DNA of 31,111 nucleotides from Phoronis australis (GCA_002633005.1 NMRA01000020.1:1724918-1756028), one strand, 5' to 3'; counted from the first letter of the stretch, positions 20,361 to 30,559 are shown. Made by a program: numbers and translations. The notes: generated from the sequence alone by a model not told the origin.

Positions 20361-21063
20361 TGATGATACACCCACACCTCAAGTTTCACGGCTAACAATC
20401 TCAACGTATCCGCAATCTCGGATATTGTGGTGAAGGTATTTCCTGAAAACAACACAGATCCGGCCACCATAATGTTCCCCATGGCTGATTGCCCGATCAT
20501 TGGCTGGCTTTTCCACACTTAAGTGTTAGTGGTTGATGCATGGGGCCATAATGACGAACAAAGTCCCTCTATTTTTAACATCCAGCTCTACTATGGGATT
20601 ACTGCAGTTGGGGTCAACAATTCCTTTTGAGAGACAATTGCTTGGACGCTGAACCAAACACCAAGTACTGGAAGTTGGTGAAGGCACTGTCGACTGCTTA
20701 ATTCCATTGAAAATTCGTCCTCTTCCTCACTGTCCATGTCATCATCTGGTTGAAATGAAGACTCCAGAGACGAAAATTCTGAAGAGCTGTCGTCACTAGT
20801 GTTTTCTTCCTCTTCAGGTAATGGGGGATGCATACATGTAGGTTGATTGCAGCAAGGTGCAACACACTTCGGAGCTTCACCATTACAACATGAAGCTGCA
20901 CACTTAAAAGGGGGGGTGGTGGTGGCATTGGCGGTGTCTGCGTTGCAACAGTCACCATCACTGGACATGGCGGTAATGGCGCTCGTTCCTTTATACAACA
21001 CATTTCAGGCAGAGCTTCTTCATGCTGTGCTTCCTTCAACTCCTTTTCAGCCAATGGATGAGC
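20361..21063 (-). pseudogene. Broken exon of a transposase-like family (WxSQP motif)
   Basis: Minus strand. A splice-acceptor-like CACATTTTAG precedes 21063 and a GTAAGT donor follows 20361, framing a 703-bp exon. Conserved pieces appear in order but in different frames: MAEKELKEAQHEEALPEM and a VATQTPPM segment (from 21054), then an acidic Ser/Glu stretch (about 20710-20800), then FQYLVFGSASKQLSLKRNC (about 20630-20680, preceded by an in-frame TAA at 20698), then NPIVELDVKNRGTLFVIMAPC (about 20530-20600), then WKSQPMIGQSAMGN followed by GSVLFSGNTF (about 20435-20515). This order (acidic linker, YLVF block, Cys/GT block, W-SQP-GN-SG block) is that of an uncharacterised, transposase-like family widespread in fish and invertebrates, often with N-terminal THAP or zinc-finger modules. 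At least three frame changes mean it cannot make the protein. Confidence 0.6.
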
Positions 21064-22305
21064 CTAAAATGTGACATCTAATCAAGGTTTTTTCAATTAA
21101 CTGACTATGAGCAACACTAATGAAAGATAAAAAATAATATGAAGTTTAAAATGTTTTATCATACAGCCCAATTTTAGACGAATGGGACTTTTAATGGCCA
21201 TGAAAGCATACTCTCAAATTCCGTTAGTTATTTGTTTTCAACAAATTGTAATGCATCTCAATACCTCCAATATCTCATGGCAATCTGTAACTGTATGCTA
21301 CCAAATATTCATGGGAAGCCAACTGTTTGGATTATTTTAGCTAAACTACATTTATGACAAGGCAAATTGAATTAATGCACCAGATGAAGAGTGACAAGCA
21401 ATTACTTACCATGGCAAATTAAAGTGATGCACCAGATGAAGTATGACAAGCAAACAGAGTAATTTTTTACATTTTTGATGTGAATTTAACCTATGACACC
21501 TCAAATCGAAAATGTGGTTATCATATTATCATAAGCATTCTTATCTAATATGCACTATAGCTATAAGTACTTAATATATCTTAAATATTCTTACTTAAAA
21601 ATCTTAAGAATGATTCCATTTAAAAACCATATGAAAATGAAAAATCACTATATACTCAAAAATTCATACAGAGCTAATACTTTGTGCATGTGTTGGGATG
21701 CTGGCCCAAAGTACATTGCTGCAATATTTGCACTCAATGACCTTTGGTTACCGAGATATGACCTATTTGGCTATAAAGGCATATTTTGCATTTTTTCATG
21801 TGAGTAAAACTGCATTTTTGGAACGACAAAAATCAGACTTGGAAATCTGGTGAAAAAGTTTGACACTGATGGTCATCAAGACTCATGTAAGGTAAGAAAA
21901 TGAAATTTGAAACACAATTGAATTTCCAGCAGGGGTGAAAATTCCGAGACCACTTTTCAGGCCAGTCACTAGTGGCACGATGTTGCTTAACCTGCCTGCT
22001 ATATCGGAATAGATTTGAAGTTGAAATTCTCTGTGTAGACATTTATAAGATTGAACTTTGATAATTGCTTTTAAAAAACTGATATATTTAGTGATGAGCA
22101 TGGCCCTCGAATTTGGGCATTTTTGTGATGTGGCCTTACTCTGACTGACAAGAGAATTGAGGCTGCTCTTTTAGTTTAGAGATATCACCTAAAATATATG
22201 ATCTAATATCAACAATGCAATATCACAAAAATTAAATTTCACTTTTGAGACCCCAATTTTCTAAAACACTCTATGCTTTGTTTAATTTTACCAATGGCAC
22301 TTTAG
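21064..22305. other. AT-rich spacer, no gene seen
   Basis: A tandem-like pair AATTAA-GTGATGCACCAGATGAAG and TTAATGCACCAGATGAAGAG lies at about 21370-21445. Open frames (85 codons at 21550, 69-72 codons minus at 21833-22101) are AT-rich and unrecognised. Confidence 0.55.
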
Positions 22306-23272
22306 GGTTCGAGATTACATGCACTTCCTGTCACTGCAAGGAATATGGAGGAATTTTCTTCTTGTACATTTGGTTCATTTTCGTTGCATAAGTGTAATCG
22401 CGGAGGAAATGTGGCCTTCATTAGCTGTGTTAAAGACGTCAGAAGTCATCTGATGTCGTGCAAAGTGCCACAGAAGCTTGAAAGTATATCGGAATTACAG
22501 CTGATTCTTGCCGGAGCTGGAGATAGGAAGTTGGACTGGCAAACCAATGGAAATGCTGACACACTTTGAGTAACCGCCGATGGCATTCGAGCATGGAAGA
22601 CCTATAGAGTAGGGGAGGGAAAGCTTGTCATCAACAAATCGTGTAAACTGTTGCCTCTGAAAAGTCTTGACCTTGCAACACTTGAGTGTTTTTCAACTTC
22701 AAGGGTTGAGTCGGGGCTGGTATCCCGTGAACGTCATACAAAGCTCACATGCACACACTATGGGTGCTCGAAATATTTTCCTACAGATGCTGAGCTAAAT
22801 GACCACTTAGATGTTGGTGCTCATTCATCATCCCTCCAGAACGAGACTCAGATCGAACACATTTCAAGACAATCTGATATGTTATCTACTACCACAGCTG
22901 TACCATCACCTGAGTTGTCTGCCGTTTACGTTTTTGATCAAGTCACCGCAGGATTTGGCCCTGAAAAGTATTAGAAAAGCGGTCCGCTTCTCTGAGAAGG
23001 TAAAGACTTAACCCAGTGATATATTTCCTGAAGGTGAACAGTCAGGCAGAAAACAACAGCCATCTGAGGTTGTAAAGATGATGCGAGAAGCCAGGAATAA
23101 GCAAGGAAAAGTTTTCTCCTCTGAAGAATGGTTGTCGGAGCAGCAGATTGCTGGATTTTTCTCCCGTATGATTGCCGCGTCTCGAATCCGAAATATTCAG
23201 AATATTGAAGATGCTGATGCTGCCTCAAAGAATGATTTGGAATTTGAAGTCATGAATGAGTTATCAACATAA
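22306..23272 (+). pseudogene. Broken C2H2-finger gene of an uncharacterised invertebrate family
   Basis: Possible acceptor TGGCACTTTAG ends at 22305; first ATG at 22345. The frame runs to about 22956 except for a TGA at 22567-22569. It encodes a C2H2 finger (CTHYGCSKYF..LNDHLDVGAH, about 22747-22827: C-x4-C-x12-H-x4-H). An extra base at about 22957 shifts the frame, after which ALKSIRKAVRFSEKVKT, a TAA at 23009-23011, then FPEGEQSGRK, EVVKMMREARNKQGKVFS and WLSEQQIAGFFSRM follow, ending at TAA 23270-23272. The finger, then ALKS-RFSE, then F-GE-SG-K-P, then MR-A-G-F, then QQI-FFSRM order is one I recognise from unannotated proteins of cnidarians, molluscs and hemichordates; function unknown. 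Three lesions (TGA, +1, TAA) make this copy a pseudogene. No introns are apparent within it. Confidence 0.65.
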
Positions 23273-23555
23273 ACTGTAGGAAATTATGAACATGTTTTAG
23301 TTGGTGTATATTACACATGCTGTGTTAAATCGTCAGCAGGGGAATGGATAAATTTTGACGACTTTACAGTCACAAGTACATCCAAGCCTCCCCTGGATGC
23401 CTACATTGCAATATATGAATTATAAACCAACAAAGGAAATCAACATAAAAATATGGCGCAATTTCAACATCAACGTCACATATCACATCTGAAGCAGCCA
23501 AGTCAAGTTATTTTTTGAAATTCATCCTGGTACGGGAATTGGGGATAGTTAGGCC

Positions 23556-23563
23556 TATAAAAG
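23556..23563 (+). promoter_or_regulatory. Candidate TATA box
   Basis: TATAAAAG lies in CpG-poor sequence, about 30 bp upstream of a locally GC-rich stretch (23575-23685) that ends in a strong donor-like GTGAGT. The spacing suits a TATA promoter with a start near 23587. Confidence 0.35.
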
Positions 23564-23586
23564 ATCTTTAACCCAGCCGCAGAGCG

Positions 23587-23685
23587 TCTAAAGCCGCGCA
23601 CCGTACCAGTGACTGCTGGCAACTCATCGGAGACTCAACTTTAACATCCTTCGCCGCAGAGATAACAACTCTTGGGCTGTCTCCG
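23587..23685 (+). other. Possible untranslated first exon
   Basis: A GC-richer stretch without any ATG, bounded by the putative start about 30 bp after TATAAAAG and by CTCCG|GTGAGTCC at 23685/23686. A candidate acceptor (GGACTTTTTCAG, ending 24532) with an ATG 37 bp beyond lies about 850 bp downstream. This is a hypothesis from signal spacing only. Confidence 0.3.
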
Positions 23686-24568
23686 GTGAGTCCATTCTTT
23701 GTTGAATGATGTTTAGATAAATTATGATATTGTTGTGGTCATCATTATCGTAGGTAGGAGACTGGGGTCCACCCTGGGCGAAATTGGGAAACATGGAAGA
23801 TAACGCAAATTCGGGGCTTCCATGGGGGGCAGATTTGAGTGGTGGCCGTTTGGAAAAAAATAATCCTAGCCACTGATGGTGAACATTGAAATCTTCTGTC
23901 ACTTTTTACTAGCATTTTTTGTTTTATGTTCAGTTTGAGACTCGTAAAGCATACTTTTTACATGATTGATTCTGTTGAAACTACTGAGATTTTTATAGGA
24001 GTGATTATCTAGTTTTGAGAAACATCTATCTTAGACATGTGTACTGAGCAAACTAAAAGGACTTTGTGTTTCAGTAGCTCTTACTTTCTTCAAAGAAAAT
24101 GCAGTTTTTTTGAAGTGTTGTGTAGAAATGCACCATACAATAAACATAGCATACCTTCAAGAAACTGTGGTTTTGAGTCCACCGCATGAACGGAATTTAC
24201 ATATTGTGAAACTTTTAGCTGGTAAGTCGCAACAACACCCAATTGCTTGAATACTGGTTTGGAAAGCCGGTATCTTGGATATCACTGAAAGTATTATGTT
24301 TTCAATCGTAAATATCCGTACCTATTATGTTTCTGAAATTGCAAATTCCATTGGTGCACTGCCACCATGCTCGGCCGCTTTTGTGTAGTACAAGAAGCAT
24401 TGCGTGACACTGTGTATGTCCAGTAACACGATACTTCTGCTTGTATCCACCGTCCTCTTTTCACTTGTGATCTCGAAGATCTTGATTAGCTTTAGTATGA
24501 ACTTTGCTAATAGCTTGAGGGGACTTTTTCAGGCACATATACAAGGATTTGTTCAGGAGGTCTGAAAA

Positions 24569-24661
24569 ATGGACCAGCATGCACTGCAGGCAGTGCTTGG
24601 GATTCTTAGTCAATTACGGTGTTTGAAAACCGACCAAGCAATGGGTAATGGACACCCTTAA
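24569..24661 (+). CDS. Small ORF, possible first coding exon
   Basis: ATG at 24569 follows an acceptor-like CTTTTTCAG at 24532. It encodes MDQHALQAVLGILSQLRCLK followed by TDQAMGNGHP, stop at 24659. A weak donor-like GG|GTAATG at 24645 would leave the first 25 codons in a coding exon. The predicted peptide is amphipathic but not recognised. If the promoter and first exon at 23556-23685 are real, this would be the second exon; no convincing third exon was found. Confidence 0.2.
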   Translation: MDQHALQAVLGILSQLRCLKTDQAMGNGHP

Positions 24662-26020
24662 TAAGAATCAAAACCTGCTTCTCTGAATTATGAGATGGTG
24701 ATGGGTTTGTATTATTAACTCATAAGTACATGTACATTAAAATTGACTTTTTTGATTTCTGTAATCCTATAACAAATTTTTATTTTTGCACCAGCGAAAT
24801 TGAAAATCCGCGAAGAAAAAATCTCTCATACAGCTTCCCATGATCTCCTTAGTCACTGATGTAGCAAATCGAATGATATTTGTTTTATTTGGCATCTTGG
24901 TCGATAGAAAATTGCACAATGAAGTAGCGCCTCCTAGAGTCTTTTAATCAAACTGACAGTCACAGATTGGCAGAAAAGTGTGTGGGTTATGTAAAAACTG
25001 ACTGCACAACTATGACAGAGACCAGATTTTACATTCTTGTGTTGGGCTGAGCAAAGACAGCAGTAACAGATGGAAGTTAACTCATGTTCCAAAAGAATGC
25101 GATATAGATTTGGGAAAGTGATCAAATGCGCAAAAATGGTCTCAATAACAAGCAGTGAAAGTGATATTTTTTGTAGGCTAAAATGGGAGGACATAAAAAA
25201 TAAAAAAATCCGTCCGAACTAGTTTCTCTTGTATGTAATTCTTTCTCATTTCTGCTATATAGTTATTTTTTCATAGGGTGAAGCGACGATGTGCTGTTGC
25301 TGACAAAGTCCTCTACTTCCAAGTACTATTATTTGCTATTTTTCGAAAAAGTACAAAATGATCGTAAAACGGGCTTAAAAAACTCGGAAACTCTTAAAAA
25401 TTCAGGCCCAGGTTACTTTTGACAAGGCCAGCCGATATGCTAACTTTCAATAAAAATGGTGATTTTGCATATATAGCCCACCATTTGTTTTTTATAGGGA
25501 ATTGCTCTTCATTAGTACTTATGATGAAGGTAAAATTTGTGTCCAAGTTTTTATAAGCATACCACAAATTTAATCTCAGTTTCATGGATGCCCGCAGGGT
25601 GAGATAATGTTATACAATGGTAAACCAAGTGTTAAGTCAATTCATCAATGTAATAATGAGAGATATTTACTTCTCAATGTGAAATCACTGTCAGGGCAAT
25701 CAACAACAAGTGTTTTGCAAAAGTGTATAGCGTTCACCAGAAGGTCAATTAGGTTTAGTTAAAAATCCTGGAAAATTGTGTTAGTAACTTATCCTAACTT
25801 AACAAAAACTTAAGTAATCAATAGCACTAGATACTGATACACTGCAGGATTGTGGTTACTCTTAGCAAATCTGACAAGCAATATCCAGACAGCAAGTTAC
25901 CTTAGAGCAAATTGAAACAGAAGACAATCGCACCCTTCCCCAAACAGCTCATGTGTGAATGTTGCCGATGTAAGCTGCACTCAAGTTAATTGACACAAAG
26001 AATGAGAGGGCTTCCCCTCC

Positions 26021-26170
26021 ATGGGCGGAGCACCATAGAGGGCTGGGGGACTACAGTCCTCCACTTCTTCACTTCTTTCAGTGCTTCATGGCACATGGTG
26101 TATGAGAGGTGCACCACAGGGGGGCTGAGGGGGCTTTAGCCCCCACTTCTTTCACTGCTGCGCCGCCCAT
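26021..26170. repeat. GC-rich palindromic element with internal duplication
   Basis: Outer inverted arms ATGGGCGG (26021-26028) and CCGCCCAT (26163-26170) enclose two diverged direct copies of a block starting GAGCACCATAGAGGG / GTGCACCACAGGGGGG and ending ACTTCTTTCA(C/G)TGCT. The second block contains the perfect palindrome GGGGGCT-TT-AGCCCCC (26129-26144). It resembles a small MITE-like repeat; no target duplication identified. Confidence 0.5.
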
Positions 26171-26605
26171 GCTCTTTCAACTTTTCCAATAGAACAATGG
26201 GCAAGCCGGCCACAAGGGATTAGGATAGCGCAGCCACAGTAATCATGCTAATGGGTAACAGTTTCTCAACAAAAAACCGTCGGTCAGTCAGTGGCTGGTC
26301 TGTAGTACTCTAAGACTTCGCACTGACATCGCTGTAGCGTAAGGTGTTTAAGTGGAGTTAGCGGCGGTTTACAAAGACAAGAATGTCGACTACGATATCC
26401 AGCTCGAACATAGCATAATCCTAAATGTACGAACATACCTAGCCAGCCAGTTTACTTTATGGCTAGAGAGACTTCCAAGCCAAAACACTCGAGATAAATA
26501 CAGTCCCAACGATACAAGAACAGGATGTGCGAATACTAATATTAGTCATGTCTGGTATGCGATATAAAACATCGATAGAAGTTGAAATAAACACATAAAC
26601 AGTGT

Positions 26606-26611
26606 TTTATT
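26606..26611 (-). terminator. AATAAA polyadenylation signal overlapping the THAP stop
   Basis: The minus strand reads CGATTATAATAAAAC: the TAA stop (26610-26612) is overlapped by AATAAA. If used, the 3' UTR would be a few tens of bases. Confidence 0.45.
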
Positions 26612-27041
26612 ATAATCGGAAACTGCAACATTCCTCTTTCAAAAGGATTCCACGTTCTTTTGCTGCAATTCTTGCTTTTCTACTGGAAGAGACTTGTTTC
26701 TTATCCAATGAAGTTGGTCTCGCATTCACCGTGGCTCTATCGGCGTGGAGAGTCATGCCAATGCCAAACTGTGATGGAATCGCCGTCTCCCTCAACATCC
26801 TACTCCGTTTCGTTTTCGTTATTTCTGCCCTAATGTCCTTCACATAGTCATCATCAAAGAAGTGGTCGCTACAAACCCGGCTATGCTTGTTCACGGACGG
26901 ATTCTTCAGCTCCCTAGCTGCTACCCGTGACTTCAACAATGGTACGTTACGCAGAGGCAACCGATGGTATGCGATGTCTCTTCCCGTACAAGACCGGTTT
27001 CTTGAAGAGTTTGAACAACCAGGTGCCATGCAAAAAGGCAT
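26610..27041 (-). CDS. THAP-domain protein, small
   Basis: Complete 143-codon ORF, the only intact recognisable gene here. Residues 1-92 form a THAP zinc-coordinating DNA-binding module: C4, C9, C57 and H60 give the C-x4-C-x47-C-x2-H pattern; YHRLP (25-29) holds the invariant Pro; CSDHFF (57-62) is followed by AIPSQF (87-92), the variant of the AVPTIF box that closes the domain. The invariant Trp expected around 36-40 is missing (LLKSRVAAREL), which may weaken folding or DNA binding. The rest is a basic tail (SSSRKARIAAKERG). THAP proteins are either host transcription regulators or DNA-binding domains of transposases; the family often runs longer, so this may be an exon or remnant. It starts at the first ATG (27041). 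Confidence 0.7.
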   Translation of the reverse strand: MPFCMAPGCSNSSRNRSCTGRDIAYHRLPLRNVPLLKSRVAARELKNPSVNKHSRVCSDHFFDDDYVKDIRAEITKTKRSRMLRETAIPSQFGIGMTLHADRATVNARPTSLDKKQVSSSRKARIAAKERGILLKEECCSFRL

Positions 27042-28369
27042 AGCGAACCTTTTACAACAGTTTGGTCCACTATAAAAGAATCAGGACTTAAACAAAGATG
27101 TCCTTCACAATATGGTATAACAAATGAATACGAAAAGCAGCCGAAACCACACCGTTCACGTCACTGACACATCAACCAATCATCGATAGATTTCAGGATT
27201 CAGCGTTTTGAACATAAATACTAATCGGCTTTTCTTTGGCGCGCAAGTCGGGCAAGTGTGAGTTTTATTTGTATGTTGGAACCGATTAACTGCAACATTA
27301 TTTTGACTACAGTGCCCTTTTAAGTTTTTTTTCGGCCAAAAACTTGTCTTTGATTTCAAAGATTCTGTTTTATTTTTAAAGGTCAGTCTTCCAAATGGTC
27401 AGCCGCCAAGTTTCAACGTGATTGGCCTACTAATTAGGTCGTAAAGGCCCACCAAAGTGGCCCACCCAAGCTTCATTGTTGCATGCTATAAACATTTCCA
27501 CTAAATAAGATTGGTCATAACCCCGCTTGTCAAGGTAAACGGTGGGGCTTGGAAAAATGAATTAGACCGTATTTATCCACCTTGGCTGAGTCGAGCTCGG
27601 CTCACGATCAAAGGGATGCCGCCAAGCTGCTCTATTCATCGAGTCACGAGCGAGGATAATTGGCTTCGCTCATGCGAATATGATCAGCTGATTACAATAT
27701 AGCTAGCAGACTGTACTTTTTATGGAGAGAGTTTTACGTAGTTTCCCCTGTAATATTTGAAAAGAGGAGCGAAAACAAATATGAGTACAGCTTTGAATTT
27801 TTCAAATCGGCCCAGGATAAGAGATTTTGCAACACACACTCACGATTACTTTCATTCGGCGCGCACGAATGCAAAAATATAGGTCCCAAGTTATTTAGAT
27901 TTTGGAACACACGCATTGCAATATTCAAAATACGTTTATTATGAATCTGTAAAACGACGTTGTTTAATTTCATTGTGCTCATTCATTGTCATCCTTGAAG
28001 ACGCATCAGTTGGCAAGTTTTTGCTCTGTGATGAGCACAATTTTTTTAAAAATTATCGTAATTTACCAACGGAAGTTGATAGCAATGCACCACAATTTTG
28101 TAGAAAGACTGTCATACTAGTCATAGGCTACAAATACGTCACAGAGCGTAAATTTGATGAATCCTAGCTTCCGGTTTTACCCGTTTGGGAAACCGGGTTT
28201 ACACTGCCGCAGGCTACAATAAGCGTCCCCTCCCCGTGAAATGAATTTTTTTAAGTGTTCATGAGAGCCAAGACAGTATACAGCTTTCCACCAAGGCTAG
28301 GTGATCCTACAACATTATTCTTTGTTGCATTAGTAACTGGTCTTGGCTAATTATCATTTTATGGCCTGG
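27042..28369. other. No confident gene
   Basis: A TATAAAAG sits on the plus strand at about 27072, facing away from the THAP ORF. An imperfect hairpin ACCCGTTTGGGAAACCGGGT lies at about 28179-28198. Frames at 27511 (63 codons), 27734 (82, minus) and 27916 (83) are unrecognised. Confidence 0.5.
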
Positions 28370-28854
28370 TCATCCATTCAGCCAAAAGTAGTTCCAGAGG
28401 TGGCTTATCCGCCAATTATTCACGCATGCTGACTCACAATAGAAGCCTGATAAGAGTGCAGGTGGATAAATGCGGTGTTCCTCCAGTTTCTTGTGATAGT
28501 GGATGTGTTCACGACATGTGGTCCAATGGCGGTGTGACATCGACAGCTGTAGAATGTAGGTAAAGGTGTACTGGTCAAGATTCAATACCACAAGAATGTC
28601 ACATGACTGTTAGCAGCGCTACCTCTTAGCAAAGCGTCACTGCATTCAACGCCATCTGTTTGTCGTGATAGACCGGGATCCCAGAACTTTTTGGGCATGA
28701 AAAGGTAATCAATTTTCTTTGGCGCCACAGTGCTCTGTGGGTATCCTGATGCTTGGAGATGGCCGTCTGGCAGGTTCGCTGTGGTGGGTGTGGTCAGGGG
28801 AGCCAAGAGAATTACACTCAAAAATTGAGCTAGATCAACTTTTCTGGTAACCAC
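28370..28854 (-). pseudogene. Two abutting minus-strand frames, possible frameshifted coding remnant
   Basis: A 90-codon frame (28582-28854) and a 73-codon frame (28370-28591) meet with a 10-base overlap in different phase. Reading across gives KKIDYLFMPKKFWDPG, QTDGVECSDALLRGS, NSHVT, then ILVVLNLDQYTF and HWTTCREHIHYHKKLEEHR. KKIDYLF followed by a NSHVTILV segment faintly recalls the C-terminal end of endonuclease/exonuclease/phosphatase folds (ID-Y-F then SDH-I), but the catalytic Asp-His is not intact. The N-terminal 11 or so codons lie inside the downstream 140-bp repeat. Unrecognised family; low certainty. Confidence 0.25.
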
Positions 28855-29440
28855 TTAGAACTGCCTTCGATACCTGATACGTCATCCATTGTATCAAAAT
28901 TGGTCACTGCCAGACAATTTCAGTGGTGGGGAGTACCCGCCAGACGAACATATACAGGGTATAAAAATTGAGCTAGATCAATCCAAGAGGTAATCGCTTG
29001 AAACCAGTCGTAAAATATTCACTGTAAGCCCAGGTATCACGAGTGAACACTGTCAGACAAATCTAGTGGTGGGTTACCCCCGCCAGACACGCCCAAATAC
29101 CTGAATTGAGCTAGATCAACCCATCAGGTAACCGTTTGAAACCAATTGCACGATATTCAACATCACTGAACATGGCACAACAGTTAGATGCCAGACAATT
29201 TCAGTGGTGGGATGCCCCTGGCAGACGATTGTCAAAAAGGATTAAAATTGAGCTAGATCAACCCAAGAGGTAACCGCCTATAACCAGTTATAAAATGTTA
29301 ACCGTAAGTCAAGGTATCTCGAATAAACACTGACAAACAAATCTAGTGGTGTGTTATCCCCGCCAGACACGCCCGAGTACCTGAGTTGAGGTACATCAAC
29401 CCACCAGGAAACCGCTTGAAACCAATCGCCCAATGTTCAG
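28820..29440 (+). repeat. 140-bp tandem array (GAGCTAGATCAA monomers)
   Basis: The anchor ATTGAGCTAGATCAA occurs at about 28825, 28967, 29104 and 29248, with a diverged GTTGAGGTACATCAAC at about 29386: spacing 137-144 bp. Alternate monomers are more alike (TTTCAGTGGTGGG..CCGCCAGAC versus AATCTAGTGGTG-GTTACCCC), so the array is dimeric with a period near 280 bp. The monomer length and a CTAGTGG word echo the E array, but the sequences are otherwise unrelated. Confidence 0.85.
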
Positions 29441-29973
29441 CATCATTGCACCTGGCAAAACAGTAAGATTCCTCCATCAGACAACTAAAGAGTCGAAACA
29501 AAATTGATTGTAAGCCTACTTCACGCTGAATAAGCACCACGATCAGGATCCAGGCACTTCGATTTTCAATAGAGCCACTAAGTCTGTACGACATAGGTCA
29601 CCGCACAAAGTGAGATTTTTGTCTGCAAGGTTATGTCAGGGCATGAAAACCAGAAAAATCGTGCCTGAGGTTGGAGGGACTTCACAAGTCCATGTGAAAA
29701 CAGCGGAATACTCCACATAACTCACTATTAAAACAAAACCTAAAAACCCGTCCAAGACGGATAGCACATTGTGTTTTCACTACTTACCATTTTTCGTTGT
29801 CCTATTTTACCAGTCTAAACTGCGTCCCTTTGTTTTCGGACGAGCCATTTGATGCAACTGCTAAAAGGAATACTAATAAAAAAGCTTATTTTGCTGTCGC
29901 CTGCGTTATGTTTGCGCGCCATCTACCTTCATTTCACACAGTGATTAATGGCAAGTTTGGCAAAACTGATTAG
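29441..29973. other. Spacer, nothing recognised
   Basis: Only an 83-codon minus frame (29343-29594) overlapping the end of the tandem array. Confidence 0.5.
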
Positions 29974-30280
29974 TTTTGGGCAAGCTTCGTCTTTCTCATC
30001 AACCGAGCCTACAAAGAACTCCAGAGATGCGTCAAGAACAATGACTTCAGTGGCTATATCAACATTTTTCCGACTACGCTAGATGTATTCTTTGCCCTGA
30101 ACCGCCCAAACTACGCCAGATGAGGAACATTGTTTTACCAAAAGTTGAAATTGGCAAACCCAATGTTACGTGCTACGTACGAGGAAGAACTTCAATAGAT
30201 GGGCTGTTGACCTTTTTTTTGAACAGTCTGTATTTTTTATGTTTGATATGGTGTTCTCCAAAAAGGCTAAACACACCTCT
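29974..30280 (+). pseudogene. Fragment of the NYARWG invertebrate family, broken
   Basis: The frame from 29974 reads FWASFVFLINRAYKELQRC, then VKNNDFSGYINIFPTTLD, then VFFALNRPNYAR, then TGA (30121-30123) where the family has Trp (one-base change TGG to TGA), then GTLFYQKLKLANPML and TYEEELQ, then TAG at 30196. One base out of phase from 30206, VDLFFEQSV resembles the family's D-L-LEQ-V block. I recognise the FW-n-L-n-FFA-NYARWG-Y-n-EL-n-LEQ order from unannotated, apparently mobile-associated proteins in marine invertebrates; function unknown. The copy is truncated at both ends and carries two stops and a frameshift. Confidence 0.55.
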
Positions 30281-30331
30281 GCGGCACCTGATATTGGGTA
30301 CGTATGGTTGTGTTAAATTTCGTGGAAACTA

Positions 30332-30495
30332 CAGCACACATCACGAATTTTTGTCCCCACGGTCGGAAATTGGTCGACGACTAGCCGTCGACCGGTCGGT
30401 AAATTAGCCGACCGGCAGCCACCCGCTGTGCCGACTCATAAGGCGACTCCCCAGCCGACCCTTCAGCCGACCCTTCAGCCTATAGTCGGTGGGCC
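30332..30495 (+). mobile_element. Third T-type terminus (right-end type)
   Basis: CAGCACACATCACGAATTTT preceded by TA, then the GACGACTAGCCGTCGACCGG, GTGCCGACTCATAAGGCGAC and repeated AGCCGACCCTTC words of the right end of T, in the opposite orientation to 19545-19752. After 30495 it does not match the interior of T. The other end is beyond the window, deleted, or lost at the N at 30560. Confidence 0.8.
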
Positions 30496-30559
30496 AGATC
30501 TCATAGCGTTCATCCTTGTGAGTACTTTGGGGGGGCAACCTAGTTTTTTCTATGTGGCT

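Larger units (their letters stand above)
23686..26600. other. Long AT-rich stretch, no confident gene
   Basis: Apart from the small ORF at 24569 and the palindrome near 26021, only short unrecognised frames occur (for example 86 codons minus at 24934, 63 codons minus at 25394). GCGCCTCCTAGAGTC at about 24928 resembles a decayed type C monomer core of the E elements. It may be intronic. Confidence 0.5.

Noticed and set aside
20847-21074. 75-codon plus-strand frame
   Set aside because: Antisense shadow of the broken transposase-like exon.
22301-22320. GGTTCGAGATTAC as a tRNA-type B box
   Set aside because: No matching A box at the right distance upstream and no cloverleaf.
26602-26847. Plus-strand frames at 26602 and 26887
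   Set aside because: Antisense of the THAP ORF, whose zinc ligands and AIPSQF box make the minus strand the coding one.
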